Assembly: GCF_008274625.1 (NCBI RefSeq)
Contig: NZ_VTRU01000001.1
Span: 1,736,001 to 1,800,000, forward strand
DNA length: 64,000 bases
Origin: Chryseobacterium panacisoli
GTDB taxonomy: Bacteria; Bacteroidota; Bacteroidia; Flavobacteriales; Weeksellaceae
Direction of reading: 5' to 3'
The stretch's first letter is position 1; the number at the start of each line of letters is the position of its first letter. Below are positions 40,384 to 49,352 of this stretch, piece by piece. The position numbers and the translations under genes were made by a program. The notes under the pieces are model-generated. The model saw nothing but the letters and a program-made list of their open reading frames with translations, had not been told where the DNA came from and searched no databases.

Positions 40384-41160
40384 TTACAGCACTTTTTCTA
40401 TTGTTACATAGCTGTTATTGGTTACGGTATAAGAAGTGGTTCCTCCCACTTCGGAAACAGCTTCCAATGTGATATACTGTCCCTGTATGGCATAAACCGA
40501 GAAATCAAGGTTGATCTTTCTGTTCGTTCCGTCAAAATTCACTGTGTTTTCAAGCAGCTGGAATCTCTGTGCATCATTGACATAGAGTCCTGCTCCTAAT
40601 CTGCTGCTGAATGAGCCTGCCGGTCCTGTAAACGTGATGTTCAGGTTGATTCTGTATAAACCGGTCTGGCGTATATATAACCTGTTGAGATTGGCTCCTG
40701 ATGTAGCTACATTGGTTTTAAGCTTAAGCGGATCAGCAAGAAAATTAGGCTTATCAATCAGAGAATTGATGGGAAGCAACACAGATCCTGTGGTGGTGGA
40801 AACGGTATTAAGCTGAAATCTCGAAATATTATCAGACTCCACTTCAAAAGCTTTACTCCATACCAACCCGTTAAAAACCATTACCTGTCCCGTACTTTTA
40901 ACGAAAAGAAGCATTCCTTTTAATTCTTCGATGGCCGTTACTGGTGCACTGCCTCCTGTATAGGGAAGCAACGCTTCTGTATCTACCGCAGGAAGACCAA
41001 AACCTTTGACGCCGGACGCCTCATTTGTATTGGTAATGTACATCATCACCTGGTCATTTCCGCTCGCGTTGGAATCCGGGTTGGGAATATTGGTGAAATT
41101 CACCTGTGCGCTGTATAGACTGCCCATGAGCATCAAACAGCTGAAAATATATTTTTTCAT
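40384..41160 (-). CDS. Secreted C1q-like beta-sandwich protein, 258 aa
   Basis: A signal peptide (MKKYIFSCLMLMGSLYSAQ) is followed by an N-terminal module ending V-F-N-G-L-V-W-S, a linker, and a C-terminal beta-rich domain (GLYRINLNITFTG ... SYVTIEKVL) resembling C1q/TNF-like jelly rolls. It is probably an extracellular structural or adhesive protein. It is the third and last member of a tandem operon whose three products share this layout but little identity. It starts 2 bp after the stop of the preceding gene. Confidence 0.75.
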   Translation of the reverse strand: MKKYIFSCLMLMGSLYSAQVNFTNIPNPDSNASGNDQVMMYITNTNEASGVKGFGLPAVDTEALLPYTGGSAPVTAIEELKGMLLFVKSTGQVMVFNGLVWSKAFEVESDNISRFQLNTVSTTTGSVLLPINSLIDKPNFLADPLKLKTNVATSGANLNRLYIRQTGLYRINLNITFTGPAGSFSSRLGAGLYVNDAQRFQLLENTVNFDGTNRKINLDFSVYAIQGQYITLEAVSEVGGTTSYTVTNNSYVTIEKVL

Positions 41161-41162
41161 GA

Positions 41163-41990
41163 TTAGTAAGCTTTAATTAAACGTGCTGCAAGGTATGAGC
41201 TGGCCGAATTTGTATCTGTTCCGTAAGCGGCCAATGCACCTCCTGAAATGGCAGTGGAACTGATAGCCGGAACCACTCTGAGCTCTGCTCCCACCGGAAG
41301 AGAAATGGTCTGTGCAAAGCTGGATGTCTTATTACCCTGGGTATCCACAATGAATACGATGGAATAATTAGTCTTTGACACTACGGTTTCCCAATCTGAA
41401 GCAGGGGTGTATTTAACCTGCAATGTGAGTTTAAATTCGGTAACTCCTGCAACTGCTCCAAAACTTCCGCCTGTAAAAACAAGAGCAACTCCTACATCAT
41501 AGATCCCCGCTGTTTTAACGGTAACGTTGCTTGCATTCTTAAGCAGTAAATTATCAACAAGAACCTGGCTTCTGTTATCGGCAGCAAGGAAGGCAGGTGA
41601 TCCTCCGGCAAAGCAGAATCCAATTCCAAATGAGATACAGGGAATGGTAATCCCTGAAGAAATTCCCAGTCTGGATGCCTTTGGCTGATAAATCCCCTGG
41701 ATCTGTCTGGCAGGATTCCAGGCATAACCGTCATATTTATAATACTGTTCATCAGTCTTGTTATAAATAAGACTCCCTACAAGGTTAGCATAATCATCAA
41801 ATAAATCCGGTGCGGAAGCATTATATCTTGGGAAGGTTGTATGGGTATTTGAATAGGGAAGAATGACCCCTTTCACACCGTCATGAACTTTCAATATATT
41901 CTGGGTGCTAACAATATCGCTACCAATGGTTACCTGTGCTATTAAAGCGTAATGGAAAATAAGCACAACAAGTAATATTATCTTTTTCAT
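41163..41990 (-). CDS. Secreted C1q-like beta-sandwich protein, 275 aa
   Basis: A signal peptide (MKKIILLVVLIFHYALIAQ) is followed by QVTIGSDIV, then the recurring G-V-I-L-P and L-I-Y-N-K-T-D-E-Q-Y-Y-K-Y-D-G-Y-A-W module. A C-terminal domain rich in Ala, Gly, Ser and Thr follows, with AGIYDVGVALVFTGGSF and a final strand YLAARLIKAY. It is the middle gene of the operon, 1 bp after the upstream gene. No enzymatic motif is present. Confidence 0.75.
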   Translation of the reverse strand: MKKIILLVVLIFHYALIAQVTIGSDIVSTQNILKVHDGVKGVILPYSNTHTTFPRYNASAPDLFDDYANLVGSLIYNKTDEQYYKYDGYAWNPARQIQGIYQPKASRLGISSGITIPCISFGIGFCFAGGSPAFLAADNRSQVLVDNLLLKNASNVTVKTAGIYDVGVALVFTGGSFGAVAGVTEFKLTLQVKYTPASDWETVVSKTNYSIVFIVDTQGNKTSSFAQTISLPVGAELRVVPAISSTAISGGALAAYGTDTNSASSYLAARLIKAY

Positions 41991-41991
41991 C

Positions 41992-42897
41992 TTACTGCAT
42001 ATTTATTTTTTCAACAATAATTTCAGAAACCGCATTTCCTGTTTTTGACATGGCAAAAAACATATTATTTCCGCCTAATGCTCCTGTGCAGACCCCAGTA
42101 CCAATATCCTGAGTTCCGCCCATCGTCAGTCTTAGTTTATCTCCTGCATTGAAGGTCCCTACATAAGTAAATGCCAGAGACTGCCCCACATCAATAGAAC
42201 CCGGAAGAAGGGTTGTAACAGAAAGAGCTCCTGCTGTGGAACCGCTGGTAGTATTATTAATAGGTCTCCAGGTTGGATCTGACACCGTACTTAGCTCAAG
42301 GTCCAGTTTCGATCTTAGGTTGATAATCACCCCAATACACAGCGGTGTACTGATATCCAGGGCTCCACTTTTAAAGGAAACCTTATACAGTCCTCTGGTA
42401 TTAATATTAATTACATTGCTGGTGGCGGCATCCAGTGAAACATCAGTAGCAATCTCATTAAAGCTTGGAATAGCTGTTGTGAAATTTACGTTCGCCGCTG
42501 TACAGGTCCTCACCGTAAGAGCGCATGCGAGTCCGCACGTTCCACAGCTGGTCGTAACCGTACCTGATCGTATGAAGCGCGCCATTTTGTTGTTCTTCAT
42601 GGTGGTTACGATGGGATCTGAAATTTTCCATGTGGTACCGTCATTCTGTACAATGCTTCCGGTTTCTCTGTTGAAAATAATGGAACTTTGGGTACCGTTT
42701 CCGGTGGTACCGGCAGCCGATGCCGGCAGGACTGCTGCTGTGTTGGATCTTGGCATTCGTGCCGCGTTGTTGTCCTGTTTTACGTGCAGAAGTGCTCTGC
42801 TGTCTGGTTGAAAATTAGGAACTTTCGAAATCCCAACCTGCGCGTTAACCCTTATAAGACAAAATATAAGAGCCAACAGGGAATAGTTGATTTTCAT
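41992..42897 (-). CDS. Secreted C1q-like beta-sandwich protein, 301 aa
   Basis: A signal peptide (MKINYSLLALIFCLIRVNAQ) is followed by VGISKVPNFQPDSRALLHV, the typical start of this flavobacterial secreted family, then SIIFNRETGSIVQNDGTTW. A C-terminal beta-rich domain contains a Cys cluster (TSCGTCGLACALTVRTC) that could form disulphides. It is the first gene of the operon and the only member with many Cys. There is no classical CTA/CTB T9SS tail, so a surface location is inference. Confidence 0.75.
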   Translation of the reverse strand: MKINYSLLALIFCLIRVNAQVGISKVPNFQPDSRALLHVKQDNNAARMPRSNTAAVLPASAAGTTGNGTQSSIIFNRETGSIVQNDGTTWKISDPIVTTMKNNKMARFIRSGTVTTSCGTCGLACALTVRTCTAANVNFTTAIPSFNEIATDVSLDAATSNVININTRGLYKVSFKSGALDISTPLCIGVIINLRSKLDLELSTVSDPTWRPINNTTSGSTAGALSVTTLLPGSIDVGQSLAFTYVGTFNAGDKLRLTMGGTQDIGTGVCTGALGGNNMFFAMSKTGNAVSEIIVEKINMQ

Positions 42898-43108
42898 TTT
42901 CTATTTTTTTTTATCATTGTTGGTATCCTAAATTTATAAAATATTATAATTGAAATGATAACGGAAATAAAAAAAAAATGTTAAATAACAAATCGGAGTA
43001 AAAAAATCCTGATTTTAAAGGAAATTAAGTATCAGGTAGAGACTGGACGATTGCGAAAAAAATACCACTATTTACAATTATTTTAAAAAAAAGAGCCGAT
43101 TATATAAA

Positions 43109-43150
43109 AAATAAATCACCATCTTTGATTGAAAGAATGGTGATTTATTT
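43109..43150 (-). terminator. Terminator after ostA
   Basis: AAATAAATCACCAT (43109-43122) and ATGGTGATTTATTT (43137-43150) form a perfect 14-bp stem with A/T tracts on both sides. Confidence 0.85.
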
Positions 43151-43171
43151 TTTTTTTGAAAATATTAGTTA

Positions 43172-44911
43172 TTATTTTCTTACCCGTTTAGGCTTTTTAG
43201 CTTCTTCTTTTGCTTTTTCGTCATCTATAGCTTTTTGGGCTTTATCAAAGAGTTCGCTATCGGCTGTATATTGTATTTCTTCGTTATTCGGTGTATCTAC
43301 AAGAATATCCTGCCATTTCCGGATCCGGTCTTTGGTATTCCAGTTAAAATCAGGAAATTTCCTTCGTGAAGGCTCTATTTTACTCATTGGGTAGGTGTCT
43401 GAATTTGCTCCAATACTGCATGAAATAATCTGCAGGGCTCTTTCTTCAAACAATGCTCCTATAATTCCGCAAGTTGAAAGGGTAATTCCTATTCTTTCCG
43501 GTTTTTTGGTTTCCTGATCGGTATCATCTACATAAACGATAGACTGGGCATTTCCAACTACTCTTGCTTCTTTAATATCATTTTTCTCATAATAAACCGT
43601 CATAAATTTTCCTTTCACCTGATTGAATTCATCTTTGAGATTCAGTGAATCAACTTTACTGATGGCAAAGGCATTACCGATTACTTTTAATGAGTCTATA
43701 TCTTCTGTTTTGGTATTAAAGTAAGCTTCTACTTTATCACCGGTAACCTGTTTTTCACCACTCCACAAAATTGGGCTGGTGTACATATGCATGATTCCGT
43801 CTGTTTCGTTGAAGGCAATGGAATCTGCTCTTCCCTGTGCATTGGATTTATAAATACGGGCTTTTTTAAAAGCTCTTAAGTAGCTTTTCTTAACTTTGAT
43901 ATCCAGTGAATCCGGTCTCTGATAAGAGATTATTTTTTCTGCTGCAAAATAAATGGAGTCTTTTTCCATTACTTTTACTGCATAGGGGTTTTTCGTCATC
44001 ATTGCAGAGTCTTTTTTCTCAAAAATTTCCCCGTAGCCTCCTTTTATATATCTTCTTTCGTTTGGATCATCAAGAGTTACATTTCCGGTTGCTTTACCAA
44101 ATCCTGAAATCTGATTATAATACATATCATCACCGGTAAGGATTTTCTCATTATAAAAGATTCTGGAATTTTTGGTTAGATAAGCTTCCTTAGAATCCAT
44201 TTTATAGGTTCCTCTTTCAGTATAGATTCTGTTTCGGGGATTGGTTTTGCTGGTAATGGTTGTAGGTCCATTAAAATCTGCAATTTTTGTATTCTGATTC
44301 TGCTTGATATTAGGCCCTTCAATGATATACTGAGGTGTTTCTATTTTCACATTTCCTGTAAGGTCAACAACTCTTGTATTGAGGAAGTAAGTTCCTACTT
44401 TGGCGTAGGTTACATTCTGACCGTCTGAGATTGTTCCCCCAGTATTAAAATAGGCCTGATTAGCAAGCCTGTCATAATACAGAATATCTGTTTTTATGGT
44501 TTGTTTGGGGTCAGTTAAGACCACATTTTTTCTGGCAACACCTTTTTGGGTATTGGCATCATATTCCATTTCTCCTGCTGTGATTACAGAGCCATCTGTA
44601 TTTTGAAGTCTTGTATTGCCTATTGCTTTTACAAAATTCTCTTCATTATACAGGACGACTTCATCAGCAGTAAGAATGGAGCCCTGATGTTCAATCTGAA
44701 CATGACCGGTAAAATATTGATTCCCGTCGTATTTTTCAGGGTCTTTCTTAATTTCGTCTGCGTGGATGATCTTTACCTTATCTTCAGGTCTCATCTGTTT
44801 AGGCTGGCCTGTTGAAGGATTCTGCAAATACGGATCTCTCTTCACAGGTATTTTATCCTGCGCAAAACTTAGCGTAGAAATAAAGATTAGCAGAAAAAGG
44901 ATTATTCTCAT
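43172..44911 (-). CDS. OstA-like/LptA-type lipopolysaccharide transport protein, 579 aa
   Basis: A signal peptide (MRIILFLLIFISTLSFAQ) is followed by repeated short beta strands of the OstA/LptA jelly-roll type. Examples are IIHADEIKKDPEKYDGNQYF, then FTGHVQIEHQGSILTADEVV and AIGNTRLQNTDGSVITAGEM. The repeats continue to about residue 460, and a charged Lys/Glu-rich tail ends the protein. It probably carries LPS across the periplasm or helps build the outer membrane. It follows the fur-family gene by 3 bp, so the two are likely co-transcribed. Confidence 0.88.
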   Translation of the reverse strand: MRIILFLLIFISTLSFAQDKIPVKRDPYLQNPSTGQPKQMRPEDKVKIIHADEIKKDPEKYDGNQYFTGHVQIEHQGSILTADEVVLYNEENFVKAIGNTRLQNTDGSVITAGEMEYDANTQKGVARKNVVLTDPKQTIKTDILYYDRLANQAYFNTGGTISDGQNVTYAKVGTYFLNTRVVDLTGNVKIETPQYIIEGPNIKQNQNTKIADFNGPTTITSKTNPRNRIYTERGTYKMDSKEAYLTKNSRIFYNEKILTGDDMYYNQISGFGKATGNVTLDDPNERRYIKGGYGEIFEKKDSAMMTKNPYAVKVMEKDSIYFAAEKIISYQRPDSLDIKVKKSYLRAFKKARIYKSNAQGRADSIAFNETDGIMHMYTSPILWSGEKQVTGDKVEAYFNTKTEDIDSLKVIGNAFAISKVDSLNLKDEFNQVKGKFMTVYYEKNDIKEARVVGNAQSIVYVDDTDQETKKPERIGITLSTCGIIGALFEERALQIISCSIGANSDTYPMSKIEPSRRKFPDFNWNTKDRIRKWQDILVDTPNNEEIQYTADSELFDKAQKAIDDEKAKEEAKKPKRVRK

Positions 44912-44914
44912 TAA

Positions 44915-45388
44915 TTAGTCATTCTTAGTGCCATAAAAATATAGCGAATGAGAATCAATTCTTACGCCAAACGCTTCTTCGATGGCTTCTTTGATTCCTT
45001 GAATTCTTGGGTCGCAGAATTCAATAATTTCTTCAATCTCTTTATCAGAGTCTTTTTTGTAGATCACCAGGTGGTCATGTTGTTTATCAAAATAAGACTT
45101 TTCGTACGATGAAGAGGTCAATGTCTTTTCTCCGAACTGATGCTTACGGATCAAGCCTGCATCAAGGAAAATTTCAATAGTGTTGTAAATTGTTGCTTTG
45201 GAAACATGATATTTTTTCTGCATCATCAGAAGATACAGATCATCAACGTTGAAGTGATGATCCATATTATAAATTTCTTCCAATATCGTATATCTTTCAG
45301 GTGTGTTTCTGAACCCTTTTTCTAATAAGTAGTTTCTCAAAACATCCTTGATCAAAGCTATATTTTTTTCTTTTTGTACTGTATCCAT
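44915..45388 (-). CDS. Fur-family transcriptional regulator, 157 aa
   Basis: Winged-helix Fur fold: FRNTPERYTILEEIYNMDHH, then HVSKATIYNTIEIFLDAGLI with the recognition helix. The metal-site region keeps HFNVDDLY and KQHDHLVIYKK. The paired CxxC structural-zinc motifs are absent and only one Cys is in the C-terminal half, so it may bind metal differently from classical Fur/Zur/PerR. A -7 box is at 45411-45404. It is the first gene before ostA. Confidence 0.9.
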   Translation of the reverse strand: MDTVQKEKNIALIKDVLRNYLLEKGFRNTPERYTILEEIYNMDHHFNVDDLYLLMMQKKYHVSKATIYNTIEIFLDAGLIRKHQFGEKTLTSSSYEKSYFDKQHDHLVIYKKDSDKEIEEIIEFCDPRIQGIKEAIEEAFGVRIDSHSLYFYGTKND

Positions 45389-45403
45389 TAAAAAAATTAT
45401 CTA

Positions 45404-45411
45404 CAAATTTA
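45404..45411 (-). promoter_or_regulatory. -7 promoter element of fur-ostA (TAAATTTG)
   Basis: Exact TAnnTTTG match on the minus strand; 15 nt to the fur ATG. Confidence 0.5.
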
Positions 45412-45453
45412 TTGAATTTTATTTAAATAGATATTATGGTTAATACTAATGGG

Positions 45454-47448
45454 TTAAGAGTTGTGGCGGAAATATCCGGACTGCTCTATCTTATTATCGT
45501 AGACTGTTAATTCTGTGATTGGTGCAGATTCTACTTCAACGTTGTGAGAAGACACACCCCAAGCCTTAAAGTCATCACTTCCGATATACTTCACAAAGTT
45601 ATAAATGTTAAGAATAATCTTTTGTTTAACAGTTAAAAGGATATCGTTGATATAGGTGTTATCTATGATCACATATTTAAGATCCGGCGGTATCTCATGA
45701 GATCTTAAAGAAGGATGGCTGCTTCTTGAAGGAATGGTTCCATCGGCCATTAAATCTTTAAGGACCATATTGAAGTAATCATTGATTCTTCGGTCTACTT
45801 TAAATCCTAAAAGGAAGTTGATTTTATATACTGTTCCCGGAAGGATTTCGTCCACTGTATATTTAAAAGTATAGGGATCTTCCTGGTTTACAATACTCAG
45901 GATAAAATAGTGATCTGCTCTTTTCGGCTGTTTTTTGATAATGGAATAGATAATTTTTGATTCTACTTCATCATTTCTTTTTGCTCTGCTCAGATAAGCC
46001 AGGTTGGTAGCATACTTCGGAATGGTTTCATCCAGTTTCATGTCTTTAAGGATAGACACATATTTTTCTATTTTCACAAACTGGATAAATCTTGTTTTAA
46101 TCAATCGTCCGTTATACCATGCATACATAGAAAGTCCAATAGAACCAGCCAATACGACTGTAATCCAACCACCTTCCATGAATTTGATAATATTCGCACT
46201 GAAGAAACCTAGTTCAATAGCCATGTAAACAAATGCGAAAAATAAAATCAATATTTTGCTTACTCTTTGTTTCAATAGCCAGAATACCAGCAGGATTGTT
46301 GTCATCAGCATCGTCACTGTAATGGAAAGTCCATAAGCGGCTTCCATTTTTCCGGATTCCCTGAAATGCAGAACGACAATAATACACAGAATAAGAAGTC
46401 CCCAATTGATTCTTGGAATATACATCTGTCCTTTAACTCCGGAAGGATAATCAATTTTTTGATTCGGCCATAAGTTAAGAGACATTGCTTCTGAGAATAT
46501 GGTAAAAGAACCCGTAATCAATGCCTGGCTGGCAATAATTGCTGCTGCTGTTGCTAAAATTACTCCCGGGATGATCATCCATTCTTCCATAATTCCAAAG
46601 AACGGGTTTACTACAGAAAATCCAGGTTTGTTGTAATTAGTTAAAAGCCATGCTCCTTGTCCAAGATAGTTTAGGATAAGCATAACCTTTACAAATCCCC
46701 AGCTTACTCTGATATTTTTTGCACCGCAGTGTCCTAAGTCTGAATAAAGTGCTTCTGCTCCTGTTGTACAAAGGAAAACAGCACCTAAAATAACGATTGC
46801 ACTTGGTGAGTTGACAATAAGTTTGTAGGCATAGTAAGGATTGAAGGATCTTAATATCTCAAAATTTTCGCTCAAGTGCATTACTCCCAAACCGCCTAAT
46901 ACCAGGAACCAGACAACCATTACAGGGCCAAAAAACTTCCCGATAAAGCTGGTCCCGAATTGCTGTACCACAAAAATAACAATCAGAATTCCAATGGTGA
47001 TAGGGACAACAGGGGTGTGAGGATTATAAATTTCAAGACCTTCAATAGCTGACATTACGGTAAGCGATGGTGTAATTACCCCGTCTGCAATAAGAGCGGC
47101 AGCTCCTACAATGGCGATGAGATACAGCCATCCTTTCTTAAGGTTTCTTACTAATGAAAACAAAGCAAGAATACCTCCTTCACCTTTGTTATCTGCTCTT
47201 AAAGCAATGATCACATATTTTATTGTGGTCTGCAGGGTAAGCGTCCAAATAATACAGGAGAGCGCTCCCTCTATGTATTCATTGAAAGGCATATTACTAC
47301 TTCCCGACCTTGCATTCACAATTGCTTTCATTACGTAAAGCGGAGAGGTACCAATATCTCCAAAAACAATTCCTAGAGACACTAAAACTCCAATAAAGGA
47401 AAGTTTCTTTATGTCGAAGTGGTAGCCATCTTCTGTAACTTCTGCCAT
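45454..47448 (-). CDS. kup: KUP/HAK/KT-family potassium transporter, 664 aa
   Basis: Proton-coupled K+ uptake system. About 12 transmembrane helices fill the first ~460 residues, opening with GVVFGDIGTSPLYVMKA (the family signature G-D-I-G-T-S-P-L-Y). G-T-G-A-E-A-L-Y-S-D-L-G-H-C-G and an acidic helix-related segment are also typical. A C-terminal cytoplasmic domain of ~200 residues ends the protein. Length is normal. A -7 box TAAATTTG lies 25 nt before the ATG. Confidence 0.95.
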   Translation of the reverse strand: MAEVTEDGYHFDIKKLSFIGVLVSLGIVFGDIGTSPLYVMKAIVNARSGSSNMPFNEYIEGALSCIIWTLTLQTTIKYVIIALRADNKGEGGILALFSLVRNLKKGWLYLIAIVGAAALIADGVITPSLTVMSAIEGLEIYNPHTPVVPITIGILIVIFVVQQFGTSFIGKFFGPVMVVWFLVLGGLGVMHLSENFEILRSFNPYYAYKLIVNSPSAIVILGAVFLCTTGAEALYSDLGHCGAKNIRVSWGFVKVMLILNYLGQGAWLLTNYNKPGFSVVNPFFGIMEEWMIIPGVILATAAAIIASQALITGSFTIFSEAMSLNLWPNQKIDYPSGVKGQMYIPRINWGLLILCIIVVLHFRESGKMEAAYGLSITVTMLMTTILLVFWLLKQRVSKILILFFAFVYMAIELGFFSANIIKFMEGGWITVVLAGSIGLSMYAWYNGRLIKTRFIQFVKIEKYVSILKDMKLDETIPKYATNLAYLSRAKRNDEVESKIIYSIIKKQPKRADHYFILSIVNQEDPYTFKYTVDEILPGTVYKINFLLGFKVDRRINDYFNMVLKDLMADGTIPSRSSHPSLRSHEIPPDLKYVIIDNTYINDILLTVKQKIILNIYNFVKYIGSDDFKAWGVSSHNVEVESAPITELTVYDNKIEQSGYFRHNS

Positions 47449-47473
47449 ATCAGCTTAATTTATTTTAAAGGCG

Positions 47474-47481
47474 CAAATTTA
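47474..47481 (-). promoter_or_regulatory. -7 promoter element of kup (TAAATTTG)
   Basis: Exact TAnnTTTG match on the minus strand; 25 nt to the ATG at 47448. Confidence 0.5.
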
Positions 47482-47530
47482 TACTAATTTTATGACGTCA
47501 AGAATTTTTCTTCATGAATATAATAAATGA

Positions 47531-47554
47531 AAAAACTTCCTTTCGGAAGTTTTT
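47531..47554 (-). terminator. Terminator after pdhB
   Basis: AAAACTTCC (47532-47540) and GGAAGTTTT (47545-47553) around TTTC, with T-runs on the minus-strand side. Confidence 0.85.
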
Positions 47555-47562
47555 CTCTATAA

Positions 47563-48543
47563 CTATTTTACGTACATCGCTTTTTTGATTTCCTCTTTTA
47601 CTTTTTCAAGCTTAGGGAACCATTCTGCAAACAATGCTGCAGAGTAAGGTGCAGGTGCATCAGGAGTAGTAATTCTCTTGATAGGAGCATCTAAATAATC
47701 AAATGCTTTTTGCTGTACCATATAAGTAATTTCAGAAGATATAGAAGCAAATGGCCAAGCTTCTTCTAAAATAACCAATCTATTTGTTTTCTTCACTGAT
47801 GCCAGAATGGTATCAAAATCAAGAGGACGAACTGTTCTCAGGTCAATAACCTCTACAGAGATTCCTTCTTTAGCCATATCTTCAGCAGCCTGTAAAGCCA
47901 GCTTCATGATCTTTCCAAAAGAAACCAAAGTAACATCTGTACCTTCTCTCTTGATATCTGCTTTTCCTAATGGTAAGTAGTATTCTTCTTCAGGAATTTC
48001 CATTTTATCTCCATACATCTGCTCAGATTCCATGAAAATAACCGGGTCATTATCCTGAATTGCGGTTTTCAACAACCCTTTCGCATCGTAAGGATTTGAA
48101 GGAACCACTACTTTAAGGCCAGGAATGTTTGCAAACCAGTTTTCAAAAGCCTGAGAATGGGTAGCTCCCAACTGTCCTGCAGAAGCCGTAGGGCCACGGA
48201 AAACAATCGGACAGTTCCATTGCCCACCACTCATCTGACGGATTTTTGCAGCATTATTGATAATCTGATCAATTCCTACCAATGAGAAATTGAATGTCAT
48301 ATACTCTACAATTGGTCTGTTACCATTCATTGCAGCACCCACAGCTATTCCTGTAAAACCTAGTTCTGCAATTGGGGTATCGATTACTCTTTTAGGACCA
48401 AACTCATCCAGCATTCCTTTTGAAGCTTTATAAGCACCATTGTATTCTGCAACTTCCTCCCCCATTAAAAAGATGGATTCGTCTTTACGCATTTCCTCGC
48501 TCATTGCCTGTGCAATTACCTCACGAAAAGTATATTCTGCCAT
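47563..48543 (-). CDS. pdhB: Pyruvate dehydrogenase E1 component beta subunit, 326 aa
   Basis: Beta subunit of the thiamine-diphosphate-dependent E1, which decarboxylates pyruvate and feeds acetyl-CoA synthesis. It starts AEYTFREVIAQAMSEEMRKD and contains M-G-E-E-V-A-E-Y-N-G-A-Y, P-I-A-E-L-G-F-T-G and ATHSQAFENWFANIPGLKVV, all E1-beta hallmarks. The alpha subunit gene is not adjacent (upstream lies about 240 bp of non-coding DNA, then DUF2147), so the gene stands alone. The alternative 2-oxoisovalerate E1-beta is less likely given the N-terminus. Confidence 0.92.
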   Translation of the reverse strand: MAEYTFREVIAQAMSEEMRKDESIFLMGEEVAEYNGAYKASKGMLDEFGPKRVIDTPIAELGFTGIAVGAAMNGNRPIVEYMTFNFSLVGIDQIINNAAKIRQMSGGQWNCPIVFRGPTASAGQLGATHSQAFENWFANIPGLKVVVPSNPYDAKGLLKTAIQDNDPVIFMESEQMYGDKMEIPEEEYYLPLGKADIKREGTDVTLVSFGKIMKLALQAAEDMAKEGISVEVIDLRTVRPLDFDTILASVKKTNRLVILEEAWPFASISSEITYMVQQKAFDYLDAPIKRITTPDAPAPYSAALFAEWFPKLEKVKEEIKKAMYVK

Positions 48544-48731
48544 ATTTATTCGAAAAATTTAGACTACAAAAATAGTGTTTTTTTATTATACACATCATAA
48601 AAAGGCTTCTCATTTGAATGATGAAGTGATAATATTAATTTTATTGAAAACGGTTTTTCTTCGGGATTGCTCAGTTATTGCAGTTTTTCTAAAGCACGAA
48701 GAAATTCCCAATCATTCTTTTGAATACAAAA

Positions 48732-48757
48732 AATGACATCTCATTTCTGAAATGTCA
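48732..48757 (-). terminator. Terminator after the DUF2147 gene
   Basis: ATGACAT and ATGTCAT arms (48733-48739 and 48752-48758) around a 12-nt loop, with a T-run on the minus-strand side. Confidence 0.6.
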
Positions 48758-48781
48758 TCTAAAATTCTATTTAAACTTAAA

Positions 48782-49201
48782 TTAATTAGCTTTCTCCCAA
48801 ACCTGGGTTCTTCCTAATAAAGATAATCCTAAGTAACCTCTTACGTTCAGTTTATCACCGCTTCTTGTAATGGTACATTTATAAGTTTTTCCTGTTTTAG
48901 GATCAGTAATTGTTCCTCCGGTGAACTCATCACCGTCTTTTTTCAATCCTCTGATGATCTCTAATCCTAAAATGGGTTTTCCTTTTCTGTCATCCTTACA
49001 AGCTGTACAGTTTGGATCAGCAGGTTTTATCAGCAATTGGGAAACTTTCCCATAATATTTGCCGTCTGATTTTTTGTACACTTCAACAATAGATTTTGCC
49101 TGTTTTGTTTCATCATCTATTGTTTTCCACTTACCTTCTATCTGTGCAAATGTAAGCACACCGCAAAAAGAAAGCGCGAACGTTAACAATATTTTTTTCA
49201 T
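48782..49201 (-). CDS. DUF2147 family exported protein, 139 aa
   Basis: A signal peptide (MKKILLTFALSFCGVLTFAQ) is followed by the DUF2147 beta-barrel-like domain: I-E-G-K-W-K-T-I-D-D-E-T-K-Q-A-K-S-I-V-E-V-Y, K-Y-Y-G-K-V, D-P-K-T-G-K-T-Y-K-C and the Y-L-G-L-S-L-L-G-R-T-Q-V-W ending. A C-x-x-C pair (N-C-T-A-C-K) in the middle may bind metal or form a disulphide. The periplasmic role is unknown. Confidence 0.9.
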   Translation of the reverse strand: MKKILLTFALSFCGVLTFAQIEGKWKTIDDETKQAKSIVEVYKKSDGKYYGKVSQLLIKPADPNCTACKDDRKGKPILGLEIIRGLKKDGDEFTGGTITDPKTGKTYKCTITRSGDKLNVRGYLGLSLLGRTQVWEKAN

Positions 49202-49352
49202 ATTTCTTATAGTTTTAATTTTTATACAATATTCTTATCTACGTATTGATAAAAATATAAATTAATTTTCAACGAACAAAAACTTTTGTTATACAAAGCA
49301 TAAAGAGGTGTATAAAAATAAAAAAGCTCATTCACAGCTTATCCTTTCTGTC

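Noticed and set aside
42236..42811. 191-codon plus-strand ORF opposite the first secreted protein gene
   Set aside because: Antisense to a gene with a signal peptide and a clear domain layout; hydrophobic composition follows from the Ala/Thr/Val-rich opposite strand.
48660..48725. Short minus-strand reading frame ending L-R-A-L-E-K-L-Q in the pdhB-DUF2147 gap
   Set aside because: About 20 residues with no start codon; at most a gene remnant, not annotated.
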